Shown in pieces: positions 15,114 to 23,818 of a DNA stretch of 23,832 nt; position 1 is the first letter of the stretch; every line of letters begins with the position of its first letter. Both the position numbers and the translations under genes were made by a program. Origin of the DNA: Proteiniphilum sp. (GTDB taxonomy: Bacteria > Bacteroidota > Bacteroidia > Bacteroidales > Dysgonomonadaceae); assembly GCA_031255275.1 (NCBI GenBank), contig JAIRSV010000012.1:1-23832 (forward strand), in the 5' to 3' direction. The notes beneath the pieces were generated by a model. The model worked only from the letters and a program-made list of their open reading frames with translations, had not been told where the DNA came from and did not search any database.

Positions 15114-15719
15114 TTATTGTTTTAGCATTGCCAGTCGGCTGAGGTATTTTCCGATGATGTCAAATTCGAGATTTACGACTGTCCCTTCTTTTATCCGGTG
15201 GAAGTTGGTTTGCTCGTAGGTGTAGGGGATTATGGCTACTTTGAAGGTGTTGTCGGTTGGATCTATGACCGTGAGGCTGACGCCGTTTACGGTGACAGAG
15301 CCTTTGTCAACGGTCAAGTATCCTTTTCGGGCCATTTCTCTGTCGAATGTGTACTGAAAGGTGTAGTACCAGCTGCCGCCGGCTTCGGTGACGGCGGTGC
15401 AGACGGCGGTCTGATCTACGTGTCCCTGTACGATGTGGCCGTCGAGACGGCCGTTCATCGGCATACTGCGTTCGAGGTTGACTTTGCTGCCTGTTTCCAG
15501 CAGGCTGAGGTTTGACCGGTCGAGGGTTTCCTGTATGGCTGTGACGGTGTAGGTGTCGCCCTGTATGCTGACGACGGTGAGACATACGCCGTTGTGGGAT
15601 ATGCTCTGGTCGATTTTCAGCTCGCCGGTGAAGGTGCATTGCAGGCTTATGTGCAGGTTTCCTTTGTCTTTGCGCAGTGCGGTAACGGTGGCGGCTTCTT
15701 CTACTATTCCTGAAAACAT
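15114..15719 (-). CDS. ribE: Riboflavin synthase alpha chain
   Basis: 201-residue cytoplasmic enzyme that converts two 6,7-dimethyl-8-ribityllumazine molecules to riboflavin and a pyrimidine. It begins with the hallmark MFSGIVEE and has the two duplicated lumazine-binding halves: the first with SHNGVCLTVV, the second (about residue 98 on) with GHIVQGHVD and GSVTVNGVSLTV. Length is typical. The start is the family Met. It sits 33 bp downstream of the M13 peptidase and 3 bp upstream of the nitroreductase. No FMN riboswitch is visible upstream, and the remaining rib genes are not in the window. Confidence 0.95.
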   Translation of the reverse strand: MFSGIVEEAATVTALRKDKGNLHISLQCTFTGELKIDQSISHNGVCLTVVSIQGDTYTVTAIQETLDRSNLSLLETGSKVNLERSMPMNGRLDGHIVQGHVDQTAVCTAVTEAGGSWYYTFQYTFDREMARKGYLTVDKGSVTVNGVSLTVIDPTDNTFKVAIIPYTYEQTNFHRIKEGTVVNLEFDIIGKYLSRLAMLKQ

Positions 15720-15752
15720 GGGGTAATGTGATGATGTAATAATGTGATAATA

Positions 15753-17789
15753 TTACCAGATGGATGCCCGTTTTTCTTCGGGCAGGTACATCGGGTCTGT
15801 GGGTTGGATGTTGAATGCTTCGTACCATGCTCCGATATGGGGCAGTGCTCCGTCTACGCGCCATTTGCCGAGTGAATGGGGATCGACTTTTGTGAGGCGA
15901 AGTATTTCCTCGTCGCGGGTATTGTTTGCCCAGATGTTGGCGTAGCTGAGGAAGAATCGCTGTGCGGGGGTGAATCCGTCGGTCTGTTCGCCGGAGTGTG
16001 CCTGTGGGGTGCCGAGGAATGCGCTGTATGCGATCTGCAGTCCGCCGTGGTCGGCGATGTTTTCGCCGAGGGTGAAGCGGCCGTTGGCGTGTACGGTGTC
16101 GAGTACGGTGATATTGTCGAAACAGTTGATCAGGATGGCGGTTCTCTCTTCGAATCGTTTTGCATCCTCTTCGGTCCACCATTCGGAGAGGTTTCCGTCC
16201 TTGTCGAACTTCCGTCCCTGGTCGTCGAAGCCGTGCGTCATTTCGTGACCGATCACTACGCCGATGCCGCCGTAGTTGATTGCGTCGTCGCCGTGCATGT
16301 AGAAGAAGGGAGGCTGGAGGATTCCGGCGGGGAAACAGATTTCGTTGGCGGAGGGGTTGTAGTAGGCGTTGACCGTCTGGGGAGACATGTACCATTTAGT
16401 TTTGTCGACCGGCTTGCCCAGTTCGCCGATCATCTCGGCGTATGCGAATTCTGAGGCGCGCATCATGTTCTGCCAGTAGGAGTCGTTCTTTATCTCGAGG
16501 CTGGTGTAGTCTTTCCACTTGTCGGGGTATCCGATCTTTACGATGAGGGCGTCGAGTTTTTCGCGCGCTTTTGCTTTGGTGGTGTCGCTCATCCAGGGGA
16601 GACTGTCGATGCGACGGCCCAGGGTGTTTTTCAGGTTGTCCGTCAGTTCGAGCATCCGTTCGCGGGCTTCGGGCGGGAAGTGTTTTTGGACGTAGAGCTG
16701 TCCGATGGCTTCTCCCATGGCCCTGTTTGCGACGTTGATGCTTCTCCGCCAGCGCGGGAGCGGCTCCATGCTGCCGCTGAGCGTTTTGTCGTAAAATTCG
16801 AAGTTGGCGTTGAAGAAGTCGTCGCTGAGGCGGGCGGCGGCGGTGTTGATTACTCTCCAGCTGAGGTAGTAGCGCAGGGCTTCCAGGGGTTCGCCGGTGA
16901 TCATGGCGACGGCGGCGCGCAGGGGTTCTATCTGCGAGACGTTGAGGCTGCTGATTCCGGCGACGCCGGCTTCTTCGAAGTAGTATTCCCATTCAAAGGG
17001 GGCCACCTGGCGGTCGAGATCGGATACCAGCATTTTGTGGTAGTTGAGTTCCGGTTCGCGGAGCTTTTCGCGGGTGAAGTGTGCTTTTGCCAGTCCGGTT
17101 TCGATGTGCATTACGGCAGTGGCGGCTCTGCCGGCTTCTTCGGCGGTGTAGCCGGCGTTTGCGAACTGTGTTTCGATGAGTTTCCGGTACTCATTGCGTA
17201 TCGTCTGCATGTATTCGTCGTCCAGAAGGTAGTAGTCTCTGTCGTCCAGTCCGATGCCTGCCTGATAGAGGTGGGCGATGTTCATGGAGCTGTTCATGTC
17301 GTCGGGCGCTACGATGAGGCCGAAGAAAGGGTCTGAGGCGTAACGGCTTATCCGGGCCATGAGCCGGATGATCTCTTTTCTGCCGGTGGCGGCGGCGATT
17401 TCGGCGAGTTGCGGTTGGAGGGGTTTAGCACCGTCGGCGTTCAGCTTGGCGCTGTCGATGCCCATGCGGTAGAGGTCTCCTATCTTTTGGGCGTTGGATC
17501 CGGCGGGATTTTCCTGTTTTCCGAGTTCCTCTATCAGGGTTTGTATCTGTACCTGATTTTCTTCCATCAGTTTGTCGAAGGTGCCGTAGCGGGCATACTC
17601 GTCGGGGATGGGATTGGCTTTTTGCCACCCTCCGGTGGCGTAGCGGTAGAAGCTTGTTCCGGGGGCGGCCGTGGTGTCGAGGGCTGAAAGGTCGAGCCGG
17701 TTTGCAAACGGCCGCTTCTCTTTTTGCTGTGTGCAGCTTGTGATGATCATAACAGCTAAAATGATAATTGGGTGTATGTTCCGTTTCAT
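15753..17789 (-). CDS. pepO: M13-family zinc metallopeptidase lipoprotein (neprilysin/PepO)
   Basis: 678-residue lipoprotein endopeptidase. The signal ends in ITSC, with Cys19 lipidated, so it acts in the periplasm or at the outer membrane. The N-terminal M13 domain follows (SFYRYATGGWQKANPIP; DDRDYYLLDD). The catalytic half has NAYYNPSANEICFPAGILQP, the zinc motif HEMTH at residues 515-519 and GENIAD at 575-580, where Glu576 is the third zinc ligand and Asp580 the catalytic partner. HGFDDQGRKFDKDGN and the C-terminal YEAFNIQPTDPMYLPEEKRASIW are also standard. Length is typical and no active-site residue is missing. It cleaves short peptides. RibE follows after 33 bp, so they may share a transcript although their functions differ. 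Confidence 0.95.
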   Translation of the reverse strand: MKRNIHPIIILAVMIITSCTQQKEKRPFANRLDLSALDTTAAPGTSFYRYATGGWQKANPIPDEYARYGTFDKLMEENQVQIQTLIEELGKQENPAGSNAQKIGDLYRMGIDSAKLNADGAKPLQPQLAEIAAATGRKEIIRLMARISRYASDPFFGLIVAPDDMNSSMNIAHLYQAGIGLDDRDYYLLDDEYMQTIRNEYRKLIETQFANAGYTAEEAGRAATAVMHIETGLAKAHFTREKLREPELNYHKMLVSDLDRQVAPFEWEYYFEEAGVAGISSLNVSQIEPLRAAVAMITGEPLEALRYYLSWRVINTAAARLSDDFFNANFEFYDKTLSGSMEPLPRWRRSINVANRAMGEAIGQLYVQKHFPPEARERMLELTDNLKNTLGRRIDSLPWMSDTTKAKAREKLDALIVKIGYPDKWKDYTSLEIKNDSYWQNMMRASEFAYAEMIGELGKPVDKTKWYMSPQTVNAYYNPSANEICFPAGILQPPFFYMHGDDAINYGGIGVVIGHEMTHGFDDQGRKFDKDGNLSEWWTEEDAKRFEERTAILINCFDNITVLDTVHANGRFTLGENIADHGGLQIAYSAFLGTPQAHSGEQTDGFTPAQRFFLSYANIWANNTRDEEILRLTKVDPHSLGKWRVDGALPHIGAWYEAFNIQPTDPMYLPEEKRASIW

Positions 17790-17908
17790 ATTTGTTGGGG
17801 TTGCCGGGTTTCGGGTGTGGGGTTCGGGGTTTGGGACGTTTTGTACGATATTCCGTCTGTGAGCGTCCGGCTTCTTTGCATGTTTAACACAATTTTTTTT
17901 GACTGGTG

Positions 17909-17916
17909 CAAATGTA
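17909..17916 (-). promoter_or_regulatory. Candidate -7 box for the metallopeptidase gene
   Basis: TACATTTG on the minus strand matches TAnnTTTG and would start transcription near 17902, about 110 nt before the pepO start. No -33 TTTG is present at the right distance. The gap 17790-18099 otherwise holds no gene and no other recognisable element. Confidence 0.35.
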
Positions 17917-18099
17917 CAAAAAAAATTTGTTCGGGAGGTATCTTTTTTCCGTCTGCCGCTCCCTTTGCGTACGGGCGACTCTTTTTGCGGCTGTCGCGAC
18001 CCTGTTTTTTATCATAATTATCTCTCGCGCGATCTTAATTTATGATGTATATTCTCTTCCGCTTGACGGAAATCGGGAGGGGGGACGGAGGGGGGCCTT

Positions 18100-18140
18100 A
18101 AAAAAGTGAACAGGGCGGGGAATCACTCCTAGCCCTGTTC
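18100..18140 (-). terminator. Intrinsic terminator of the second SusC/SusD operon
   Basis: A perfect 9-bp stem (GAACAGGGC at 18108-18116 with GCCCTGTTC at 18132-18140) is followed on the minus strand by a run of six Ts (18105-18100). It lies about 80 bp after the SusD stop. Confidence 0.88.
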
Positions 18141-18221
18141 GTTCCTTTCAACAGTGTTTTAATCTATATGTAGAGTATAATAGCTTCTCAATTGAAAGGA
18201 TAGCAAATTTCGTTTCTACTT

Positions 18222-19730
18222 TCAGTAGTTTAATGTCATCAGCCTGTTATAGTCGGTTTCTACCTTGGGGATCTCGTAGACCCAGCCGTCCGCGTCCTGT
18301 GCCCGGATAATGAATCCGCAGAAGGTTTCGCTAAAGTTGTTGCCTTTTCTCTCGCAGGGCTGGTTGAGCCTTTTCAGGTCGAACCAGCGGAAGCCTTCGC
18401 CCCAGAGTTCTATCCTGCGATGGGTCATGATCTCTTCGGCCAGTGCGTTGCCTGTTTTTTGGGAGCCGGTATACTGGGGGTCGCGCTGTGTGACGAAGGC
18501 GTGGAGGTATCTTTTTGCGTCCACCTCTTTTCCGGCGCGGGCGAGGGCTTCGGCGGCGGTGAGATAGAGTTCGGACAGGCGCATGAAGGCTACGTCGCCC
18601 ACGGCGTTGGCGGTGGAGCGGGCGGTGAACTTGCGGTTCTGATAGGGACTCTTATCGTAGTTGGAGGCGGGGACGGCGGCTGTGCCGGAGGGATCCCACC
18701 ACTGACGGCGCAGGTCGCCGGCGGACATCATGTCGTAGGTGCTTTGGCTGATGCACTTGATGCCTGTCCTGACGGCGGTGGAGTTGAAGTTCCACGACAT
18801 GTAGGCGTAGAAGGAGTAGAAGTATACCGTCTGGTCGTCGCGGGTGAGGGCGGCGTAAATGGCTTCTTTGGTGGCTGTCGATATGTTGGCGAAGCCGTGC
18901 ATCAGTTCGTCGGGCGTCATGAGCCGGTGGCCGTCTGCTTCGGCCAGGGTGATGGCCTGTGTGGCATATTCGGCGGCTTTTGCGTAGTCCTGCTGCGTGA
19001 GGGCGACGCGGGCTTTGAGGCCGTATACTGCTTTTGGTGTGTAGTGGTTGATGTCCGGGGCTTTATAGTCCTTCAGGAGGAGGAGGGCGGCGTCCAGGTC
19101 GCGGTTTATCTTTGTGTAGACGTCTTTGACGGTGTTGCGCGCCATCTCTGTGGGTGCGGACGATTCTCTGTAGGGGACTCCCGGCTGTGAGTTTTCGCCG
19201 AGGGAGTCGTACCTTTTGGCGTAGTACTGCACGAGCTGGAAGTGCGCCCAGGCTCTGATTGCCAGCGATTCGCCTTTGATCTGGTCTCTCTGCTTTGCTA
19301 TGTGCTCCGGCAGGGTTTCTCCGGGGGAGGAGAAGTTGGCGTCGAGGATTTCGAGGATTTTGTTGGCGTTCAGGATAAGCTCGTAGTAGGTTTTCCAGAC
19401 TCCGTTGTTGTAGGAGGACGAGGGGTTGGTGTTGATTGCCCATGTGAGGTGGGTCTGGTGCCAGCTTTGGGTGCTCCATGTCATGTCGTCGCCGTGGGCT
19501 TCGCGCGAGAGCATGAAGCCGGGTTCGCCGCCCATTCCCTGGTTTGCGAGGTCTTGTGAGACCATTTTGCGGTGTATTCCGTTGAGTGCGCGGTAGAGTC
19601 CGCTCAGGTTTTCGTAGACGGTGGGGGCGGAGACCGATCCGGTGGGGGCGGTATCCAGGTAGCTGTCGCCGCAGCCGGCGGCTGTTACCATGATTATAAG
19701 CCCTGTTATTATTGTTCTGATATATTTCAT
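18222..19730 (-). CDS. SusD/RagB-family outer-membrane lipoprotein (classical type)
   Basis: 502-residue surface lipoprotein, the substrate-binding partner of the SusC encoded upstream. Lipobox TAAGC, with Cys20 lipidated, is followed by the SusD signature DSYLDTAPTGSVS. The N-terminal helical half (VWKTYYELILNANKILE, AIRAWAHFQLVQYYAKRYD) and the C-terminal RagB part (MRLSELYLTAAEALARAG, RRIELWGEGFRWFDLKRL) are both present, as in classical SusD and unlike the SusD-like_2 gene at the other end of the window. It begins 108 bp after the SusC stop and is followed by a terminator, so a two-gene operon is likely. The ligand is unknown. Confidence 0.95.
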   Translation of the reverse strand: MKYIRTIITGLIIMVTAAGCGDSYLDTAPTGSVSAPTVYENLSGLYRALNGIHRKMVSQDLANQGMGGEPGFMLSREAHGDDMTWSTQSWHQTHLTWAINTNPSSSYNNGVWKTYYELILNANKILEILDANFSSPGETLPEHIAKQRDQIKGESLAIRAWAHFQLVQYYAKRYDSLGENSQPGVPYRESSAPTEMARNTVKDVYTKINRDLDAALLLLKDYKAPDINHYTPKAVYGLKARVALTQQDYAKAAEYATQAITLAEADGHRLMTPDELMHGFANISTATKEAIYAALTRDDQTVYFYSFYAYMSWNFNSTAVRTGIKCISQSTYDMMSAGDLRRQWWDPSGTAAVPASNYDKSPYQNRKFTARSTANAVGDVAFMRLSELYLTAAEALARAGKEVDAKRYLHAFVTQRDPQYTGSQKTGNALAEEIMTHRRIELWGEGFRWFDLKRLNQPCERKGNNFSETFCGFIIRAQDADGWVYEIPKVETDYNRLMTLNY

Positions 19731-19838
19731 TTGATTATTTCACTTTTGAGTTTCGGCTTGCGATTTCTCGTTTTGCCTCACTTTTGTATAAAAAAAATTT
19801 TCTTACACGTTTTGCCCGTTCAAAGTTAATTGTTTTTA

Positions 19839-22800
19839 TTAAAATGACAAATTCATTCCGAACGTAATTATGCGTGCCGGCATATATTCGTGATATGTGA
19901 GTCCGGTGTAGTTTCCCTGGGGGTTGAGTCCCTCGCGTGCTTTGAGCAGGAAGAGGTTCTCGGCGCTGAGGCTGAAGCGGAGACTGTTGAGGTCGCAGGC
20001 TTTGACCAGGTTGCGCGGCGCTTCCCAGGCGAGGGAGAGGGATTTGAAGTTGAGGTAGTCGGCTGAGACGAGCCAGCGTGTGGAATAGGTCTGTCCGATG
20101 TTCGTTGCATGTGCGGATGTCCTGTCCAGACGCGGCACGTCGGCGATGTCTCCCTCTTTTCGCCAGGCTTTCTTCACGTCTTCGTGCATGGCGTAGCCGT
20201 AGTCGCTCATGCTCATCAGGTAGGCGTAGTTCTGATCGAGAATTTTGCCTCCGATTGAGTAGGAGAACATGGGGGTGAGCGTGAAGCCGCGGTATCGGAT
20301 GTTGAAGCTGAAGCCGCCGTAGAATTTGGGTATGGAGGTTCCGCTGAAGTCGTAGCGGGCATAGTTGTAGTTGCTGGTGAGCTGTTTCCCGTCGATTTCG
20401 ACGAGTGTTTTTTTGATGCCTGCCGTCAGCGTACCTTTTTCATCGTTATAGGCGTCGGTGTCGAGATAGTAGAGTCCGTCACCGTTGGCGGGGTTGACGC
20501 CGTACCACTGTCTGAGCCAGAATTCGTATCTCGATTTTCCTTCATAGAGTTTCTTGCTTCCGTCGATGATTCCGTTTTCGCGGTTGTCGGGCGGAAGGGA
20601 GACTATTTTGTTGGAGAGGAATGTGCCGTTGGCGGAGAGGGAGAGTCCCCAGTCTTTCTTTTTTATGATCTGGTAGTCGAGTCCCAGTTCCAGTCCGGAG
20701 TTTCTCACCTTGCCGATGTTCCGGATCTGTGATGTGACTCCGATTGAGGCGGGGATGGATACGGGGAACAGGAGGTCTTTGGAGTCTTTCCTGAAGTATT
20801 CTATCACTCCTGTGAGGCGGTTGAAGAGGCCGAATTCCAGCGCTGCGTCGGTTGAGACCTGCGTTTCCCAGAGCAGGTTGCCGTTGGCGAGGGTGGAATA
20901 GTAGACGCCTCCTTCGAGGCCGTTGTTGATGCCCAGGGTGTAGAGTGACTGATAGGGATAGTAGTCTGAGTCTCCGTCGCTGTTCAGAACGTCGTCTACG
21001 CCGGTCTGTCCGTAGGATGCTCTCAGGCGCAGGTTGTTCAGCCAGTCGATGCCTTGCATGAAGCTTTCCTGACTGATCCTCCAGGATCCGCCGACGGAGT
21101 AGAAGTTCCCCCAGCGGTTGTCTTTTGAGAATCTTGAGCTTCCGTCTCTCCTGTAGGAGAGGGAGAGGTAGTATCGGTGGTCGAAGTCGTAGTTGAGTCG
21201 GGCGAAATAGCCTTCCTTCCGGTAGAGGTTGGTGTAGGACGACAGGTTGCTGGTGTTGATGAAGTTGGAATAGTCGTAGACGCCTTCTACGATTTCATTC
21301 ATTTTCATCGAATAGTAATAGTCGTACCTGTAGGAGGTGTTTTCGTGTCCGAGCAGCAGGTCGAAGTTGTGCTGTCCGTTCAGCGAATGTGCGTAGGTCA
21401 GCAGCTGGTTGAAGGTTTCGGAGAGGGTGCGGGTCGACAGGATGTTCAACCGTCCCGGTCCGGCGGTGCCGTCACCCACGTAGGGGTTTTCGTATACCTT
21501 GCGGCGCAGATCGCTGTTCTCGATTCCGTAGTTGGCCGTGATGCTCAGTCCCTTCACCGGGGTCAGCGTGACGTAGGTTCTTCCCGTGAGGTTCACGCGG
21601 GCAATGTCTCGCATGTTCAGCTCCGTTTCCGCAATGGCGTCGCGGCCGTTGTTGGCCAGGCGTGAGCCTTCGTAGTCGTAGACGTAGTCGTCGGGGTTGG
21701 TGGTCGGGTTGCCGAAGCGATCCAGGTATTCTCCCGTCTTCAGGTCATGCTTGTGTACGGGGTAGATGGGGGCCATCACGCGTACGTAGCGTGCCAGGTT
21801 GCTGTAGCTGGAGTTGCTTTCGGAGGTCGACGTCGAGTAGTTGGAGTTTGTCCGCGAGAGTGCCAGGTTCGTCCCTGCCTTGAACCAGGTTTTGGGCGTA
21901 ATGTTATAGTTGAGCCGGCCGGAAAAGCGTTCAAAGTCTGTTTTCATCATATATCCCCTGTCGTTCAGATAGCCGATGGAGGCGTATGTGTCGCTTTTGG
22001 CGGAGGTGGAGTTGTAGCTCAGGACGTATTCCTGACGGTATCCCGTTCCGTAGGCGGCGTCTTCCCAGTTGAGGTCGTCGCCCCATTTCAGGCCGGTGAC
22101 GGCGGGATTCAGCAGGCCGTCGGTTCCCATCACGGCGCCGTCGTCCACGCCGGTGAAGGGATTGTACTTCAGCGTACTTACGATACGGTCAGAGGCTATC
22201 CGCGCGGCGTCGTCGGGCTTCTTGCCGGAAGTGATATTACTGTTTTTCAGCATCTCCCACTGCAGGGGATAGTATTCCCGGATGTTCACCCTGTCGTAAT
22301 CGCGGTATGCTCTGCGCGATCCGCCCTGTGTGACGTTCAGGGAGACGCTGGCGCCTTCTTTTCCCTTTTTGGTGGTGATGAGGATCACGCCGTTACCGGC
22401 GCTGGATCCGTAAAGGGAGGTGGAGGCGGCGTCTTTCAGCACGGAAACGGATTCTATGTCGAAGGGGTTTATATCGGCGATATTTCCGTTATATACGGCG
22501 CCGTCTACCACATAGAGCGGTGCGTTGGAGGCGTTCACCGAGCCGAAGCCGCGTATCCTCACGGAGGCCGACGAGCCGGGCTGTCCGAGCGAGGAGGTGG
22601 CCTGTACGCCCGAGGCGTTCCCTTCCAGTACGGATGTTATGTTGGTGATGACTCGGTTTTCTATGGCGGCGGCGTTCACGGTGGCGGCCGATCCTGTGAA
22701 GGAGGAGCGTCGTGCCGTTCCGTAGGCCACGGCTATCACCTCGTCGAGCATCTGCGAGTCGGTGATCAGCGTCACCTTCACGTTCGCGCCGACCGGCGCT

Positions 22801-23039
22801 TCCTGTGTCTGCATCCCTACGTATGATATGACGAGGGTTCCGCCGGAGGGCGCTGACAGGTTGAAGTTTCCATCAATATCGGTCACGGTTCCCTGCGAAG
22901 TTCCCTTCACCTGCACGGTGGCGCCGATTACCGGCTCTCCCGTTTCGTCTGCGACCGTACCGCGTACTTGTATTTGTGCGACTATTATCCCTGTCCCCAC
23001 AAAGAACAGGGTCAAAAATATAATGAGCTTTCTTTTCAT
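19839..23039 (-). CDS. SusC/RagA-family TonB-linked outer-membrane transporter
   Basis: 1066-residue transporter with a signal peptide (MKRKLIIFLTLFFVGTGIIVAQ), a carboxypeptidase-regulatory-like domain at about 24-97 (GTVADETGEPVIGATVQVKG, TDIDGNFNLSA), a plug at about 103-225 (DEVIAVAYGTARRSSFTGSA, VRIRGFGSVNASNAPLYVVDG, GSSAGNGVILITTKKGKEG), and a long barrel ending in Phe (IITFGMNLSF). No STN signalling domain is present. The plug contains the FTGSA and RGFGS motifs usual in SusC. It differs clearly in sequence from the first SusC in this window, so the two pairs are separate systems, not a recent duplication. It has a good promoter and a leader of about 350 nt. Substrate unknown. Confidence 0.96.
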   Translation of the reverse strand: MKRKLIIFLTLFFVGTGIIVAQIQVRGTVADETGEPVIGATVQVKGTSQGTVTDIDGNFNLSAPSGGTLVISYVGMQTQEAPVGANVKVTLITDSQMLDEVIAVAYGTARRSSFTGSAATVNAAAIENRVITNITSVLEGNASGVQATSSLGQPGSSASVRIRGFGSVNASNAPLYVVDGAVYNGNIADINPFDIESVSVLKDAASTSLYGSSAGNGVILITTKKGKEGASVSLNVTQGGSRRAYRDYDRVNIREYYPLQWEMLKNSNITSGKKPDDAARIASDRIVSTLKYNPFTGVDDGAVMGTDGLLNPAVTGLKWGDDLNWEDAAYGTGYRQEYVLSYNSTSAKSDTYASIGYLNDRGYMMKTDFERFSGRLNYNITPKTWFKAGTNLALSRTNSNYSTSTSESNSSYSNLARYVRVMAPIYPVHKHDLKTGEYLDRFGNPTTNPDDYVYDYEGSRLANNGRDAIAETELNMRDIARVNLTGRTYVTLTPVKGLSITANYGIENSDLRRKVYENPYVGDGTAGPGRLNILSTRTLSETFNQLLTYAHSLNGQHNFDLLLGHENTSYRYDYYYSMKMNEIVEGVYDYSNFINTSNLSSYTNLYRKEGYFARLNYDFDHRYYLSLSYRRDGSSRFSKDNRWGNFYSVGGSWRISQESFMQGIDWLNNLRLRASYGQTGVDDVLNSDGDSDYYPYQSLYTLGINNGLEGGVYYSTLANGNLLWETQVSTDAALEFGLFNRLTGVIEYFRKDSKDLLFPVSIPASIGVTSQIRNIGKVRNSGLELGLDYQIIKKKDWGLSLSANGTFLSNKIVSLPPDNRENGIIDGSKKLYEGKSRYEFWLRQWYGVNPANGDGLYYLDTDAYNDEKGTLTAGIKKTLVEIDGKQLTSNYNYARYDFSGTSIPKFYGGFSFNIRYRGFTLTPMFSYSIGGKILDQNYAYLMSMSDYGYAMHEDVKKAWRKEGDIADVPRLDRTSAHATNIGQTYSTRWLVSADYLNFKSLSLAWEAPRNLVKACDLNSLRFSLSAENLFLLKAREGLNPQGNYTGLTYHEYMPARIITFGMNLSF

Positions 23040-23393
23040 ACTCTTTCTACTTTATTAATTATAAAACTTAATCTGTAATCCTCGCACGACTGCTTTCCCT
23101 CAGCCACGACGGTGAAAGCGCCTGCGATAGATATTTTCCACATAAAAGAAATAACCGGATGAACCCGACCGGCTCAGAAATCCGAAACGGTACAGAAATA
23201 CGTCCTCCGTATGGGGTGTTCGAACGTTCCGTACGGGGGGACGGGCTGACGGGCGGGGTTGATTCTTTCTTATTAACAAAGGGGCACGGGGAGGTGATAA
23301 TTCTCCTTTCGTTGACTTTTATTAAGATTGATCCTGTTGTGTATTTTCTTAAAAGAATGTCCATATTTGCCCCTCTTTGTTTTTATTATTATA
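23040..23393 (-). other. Long 5' leader of the second SusC gene, with a hairpin
   Basis: About 350 nt separate the predicted start of transcription (near 23387) from the SusC start. An imperfect inverted repeat (23201-23214 with 23229-23243, one mismatch and one extra base) could fold into a stem of 13 bp around a 14-nt loop that itself contains overlapping palindromes (GTTCGAAC, GAACGTTC). The 98-codon ORF in the leader (23068-23364) has no domain or signal and is probably chance. I do not recognise a known riboswitch. Confidence 0.4.
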
Positions 23394-23424
23394 CAAACAT
23401 ATGAAACATTGTTATTATTTGCAA
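23394..23424 (-). promoter_or_regulatory. Promoter of the second SusC/SusD operon
   Basis: On the minus strand TTG (23424-23422) is followed 20 bp later by TATGTTTG (23401-23394), a full match to TAnnTTTG with correct spacing. Transcription would start near 23387. Confidence 0.6.
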
Positions 23425-23565
23425 CTAATCCGGGCAAAAAATCCACATTTAACATTTTTACATGCCGCAAACAAAGTGAAAACATCACTAAAAATATTCA
23501 ACTGTCGGGTACACTTCCGGCCTGAATTTCAGGAGAATTTGGTCAACAGCAGATCACCTGAAGCG

Positions 23566-23628
23566 GAGAAGTGGAGAAATTGTCTGAACTGTGATTCTTC
23601 TGATTTACGTGATTTACATGATTTACAT
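23566..23628 (+). repeat. Short dispersed module plus 9-bp tandem repeat
   Basis: The segment GAAGTGGAGAAAT followed by TGTCTGAACT is shared with the region at about 6332-6359. It runs into a 9-bp tandem repeat: GATTTACGT, GATTTACAT, GATTTACAT (23602-23628), with a diverged GATTCTTCT just before at 23593. No coding role is seen. Confidence 0.6.
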
Positions 23629-23651
23629 AACCAATGCGCCAAAAACATACT

Positions 23652-23788
23652 GCTCGGGGAACGCCCGAGCGGCAAGGGGCGGGAGCTTCATTAATGGAAA
23701 GTTGAAAATGTTTTCAGAGAAGTGGAGAAAACCAGCTCGGGGAGCGCCGGAGCGGCAAGGGGCGGGAGCACCCGCCCCGACGAGCGAT
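23652..23788 (+). repeat. Composite dispersed intergenic repeat, right copy
   Basis: The same two-module element as at 126-302, in the same orientation. The first module carries GCTCGGGGAACGCC, GAGCGGCAAGGGGCGGGAGC and CTTCATTA. Only two 7-bp units follow (ATGGAAA, GTTGAAA, 23694-23707), against four in the left copy. The second module carries AGTGGAGAAAACC and ends in the same perfect 8-bp hairpin (23759-23766 with 23771-23778, loop AGCA). No open reading frame of note. Confidence 0.75.
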
Positions 23789-23798
23789 AAAGAAAACA

Positions 23799-23818
23799 GG
23801 GCAAGGCATGCCTTGCCC
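23799..23818. repeat. Perfect 20-bp palindrome
   Basis: GGGCAAGGCA followed by its exact reverse complement, flanked by CA and GT and placed 10 bp after the composite repeat. It lacks a T tract, so it is not a typical terminator. It may be another dispersed element or a protein-binding site. The DNA after it to the window end is AT-rich with nothing recognisable. Confidence 0.7.

Noticed and set aside
15722..15757. Inverted repeat GGTAAT/ATTACC between pepO and ribE as a terminator
   Set aside because: Only 6 bp of stem with a long AT-rich loop and no T tract; it overlaps the pepO stop and would not end transcription reliably.
15307..16992. Arg-rich minus-strand ORFs in the pepO/ribE region (15307-16395 and 16396-16992)
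   Set aside because: They are out-of-frame readings of pepO and ribE, with extreme Arg, His and Pro content and no domains.
21747..22826. 359-codon plus-strand ORF opposite the second SusC
   Set aside because: Gly/Val-rich shadow of the SusC carboxypeptidase-regulatory and plug regions, with no recognisable fold.
126..23788. The direct repeats at both ends as boundaries of a 23-kb mobile element
   Set aside because: The DNA between holds core genes (pfp, ribE, lptC, ppiD) and no integrase, transposase or tRNA. The repeats are better explained as dispersed intergenic copies.
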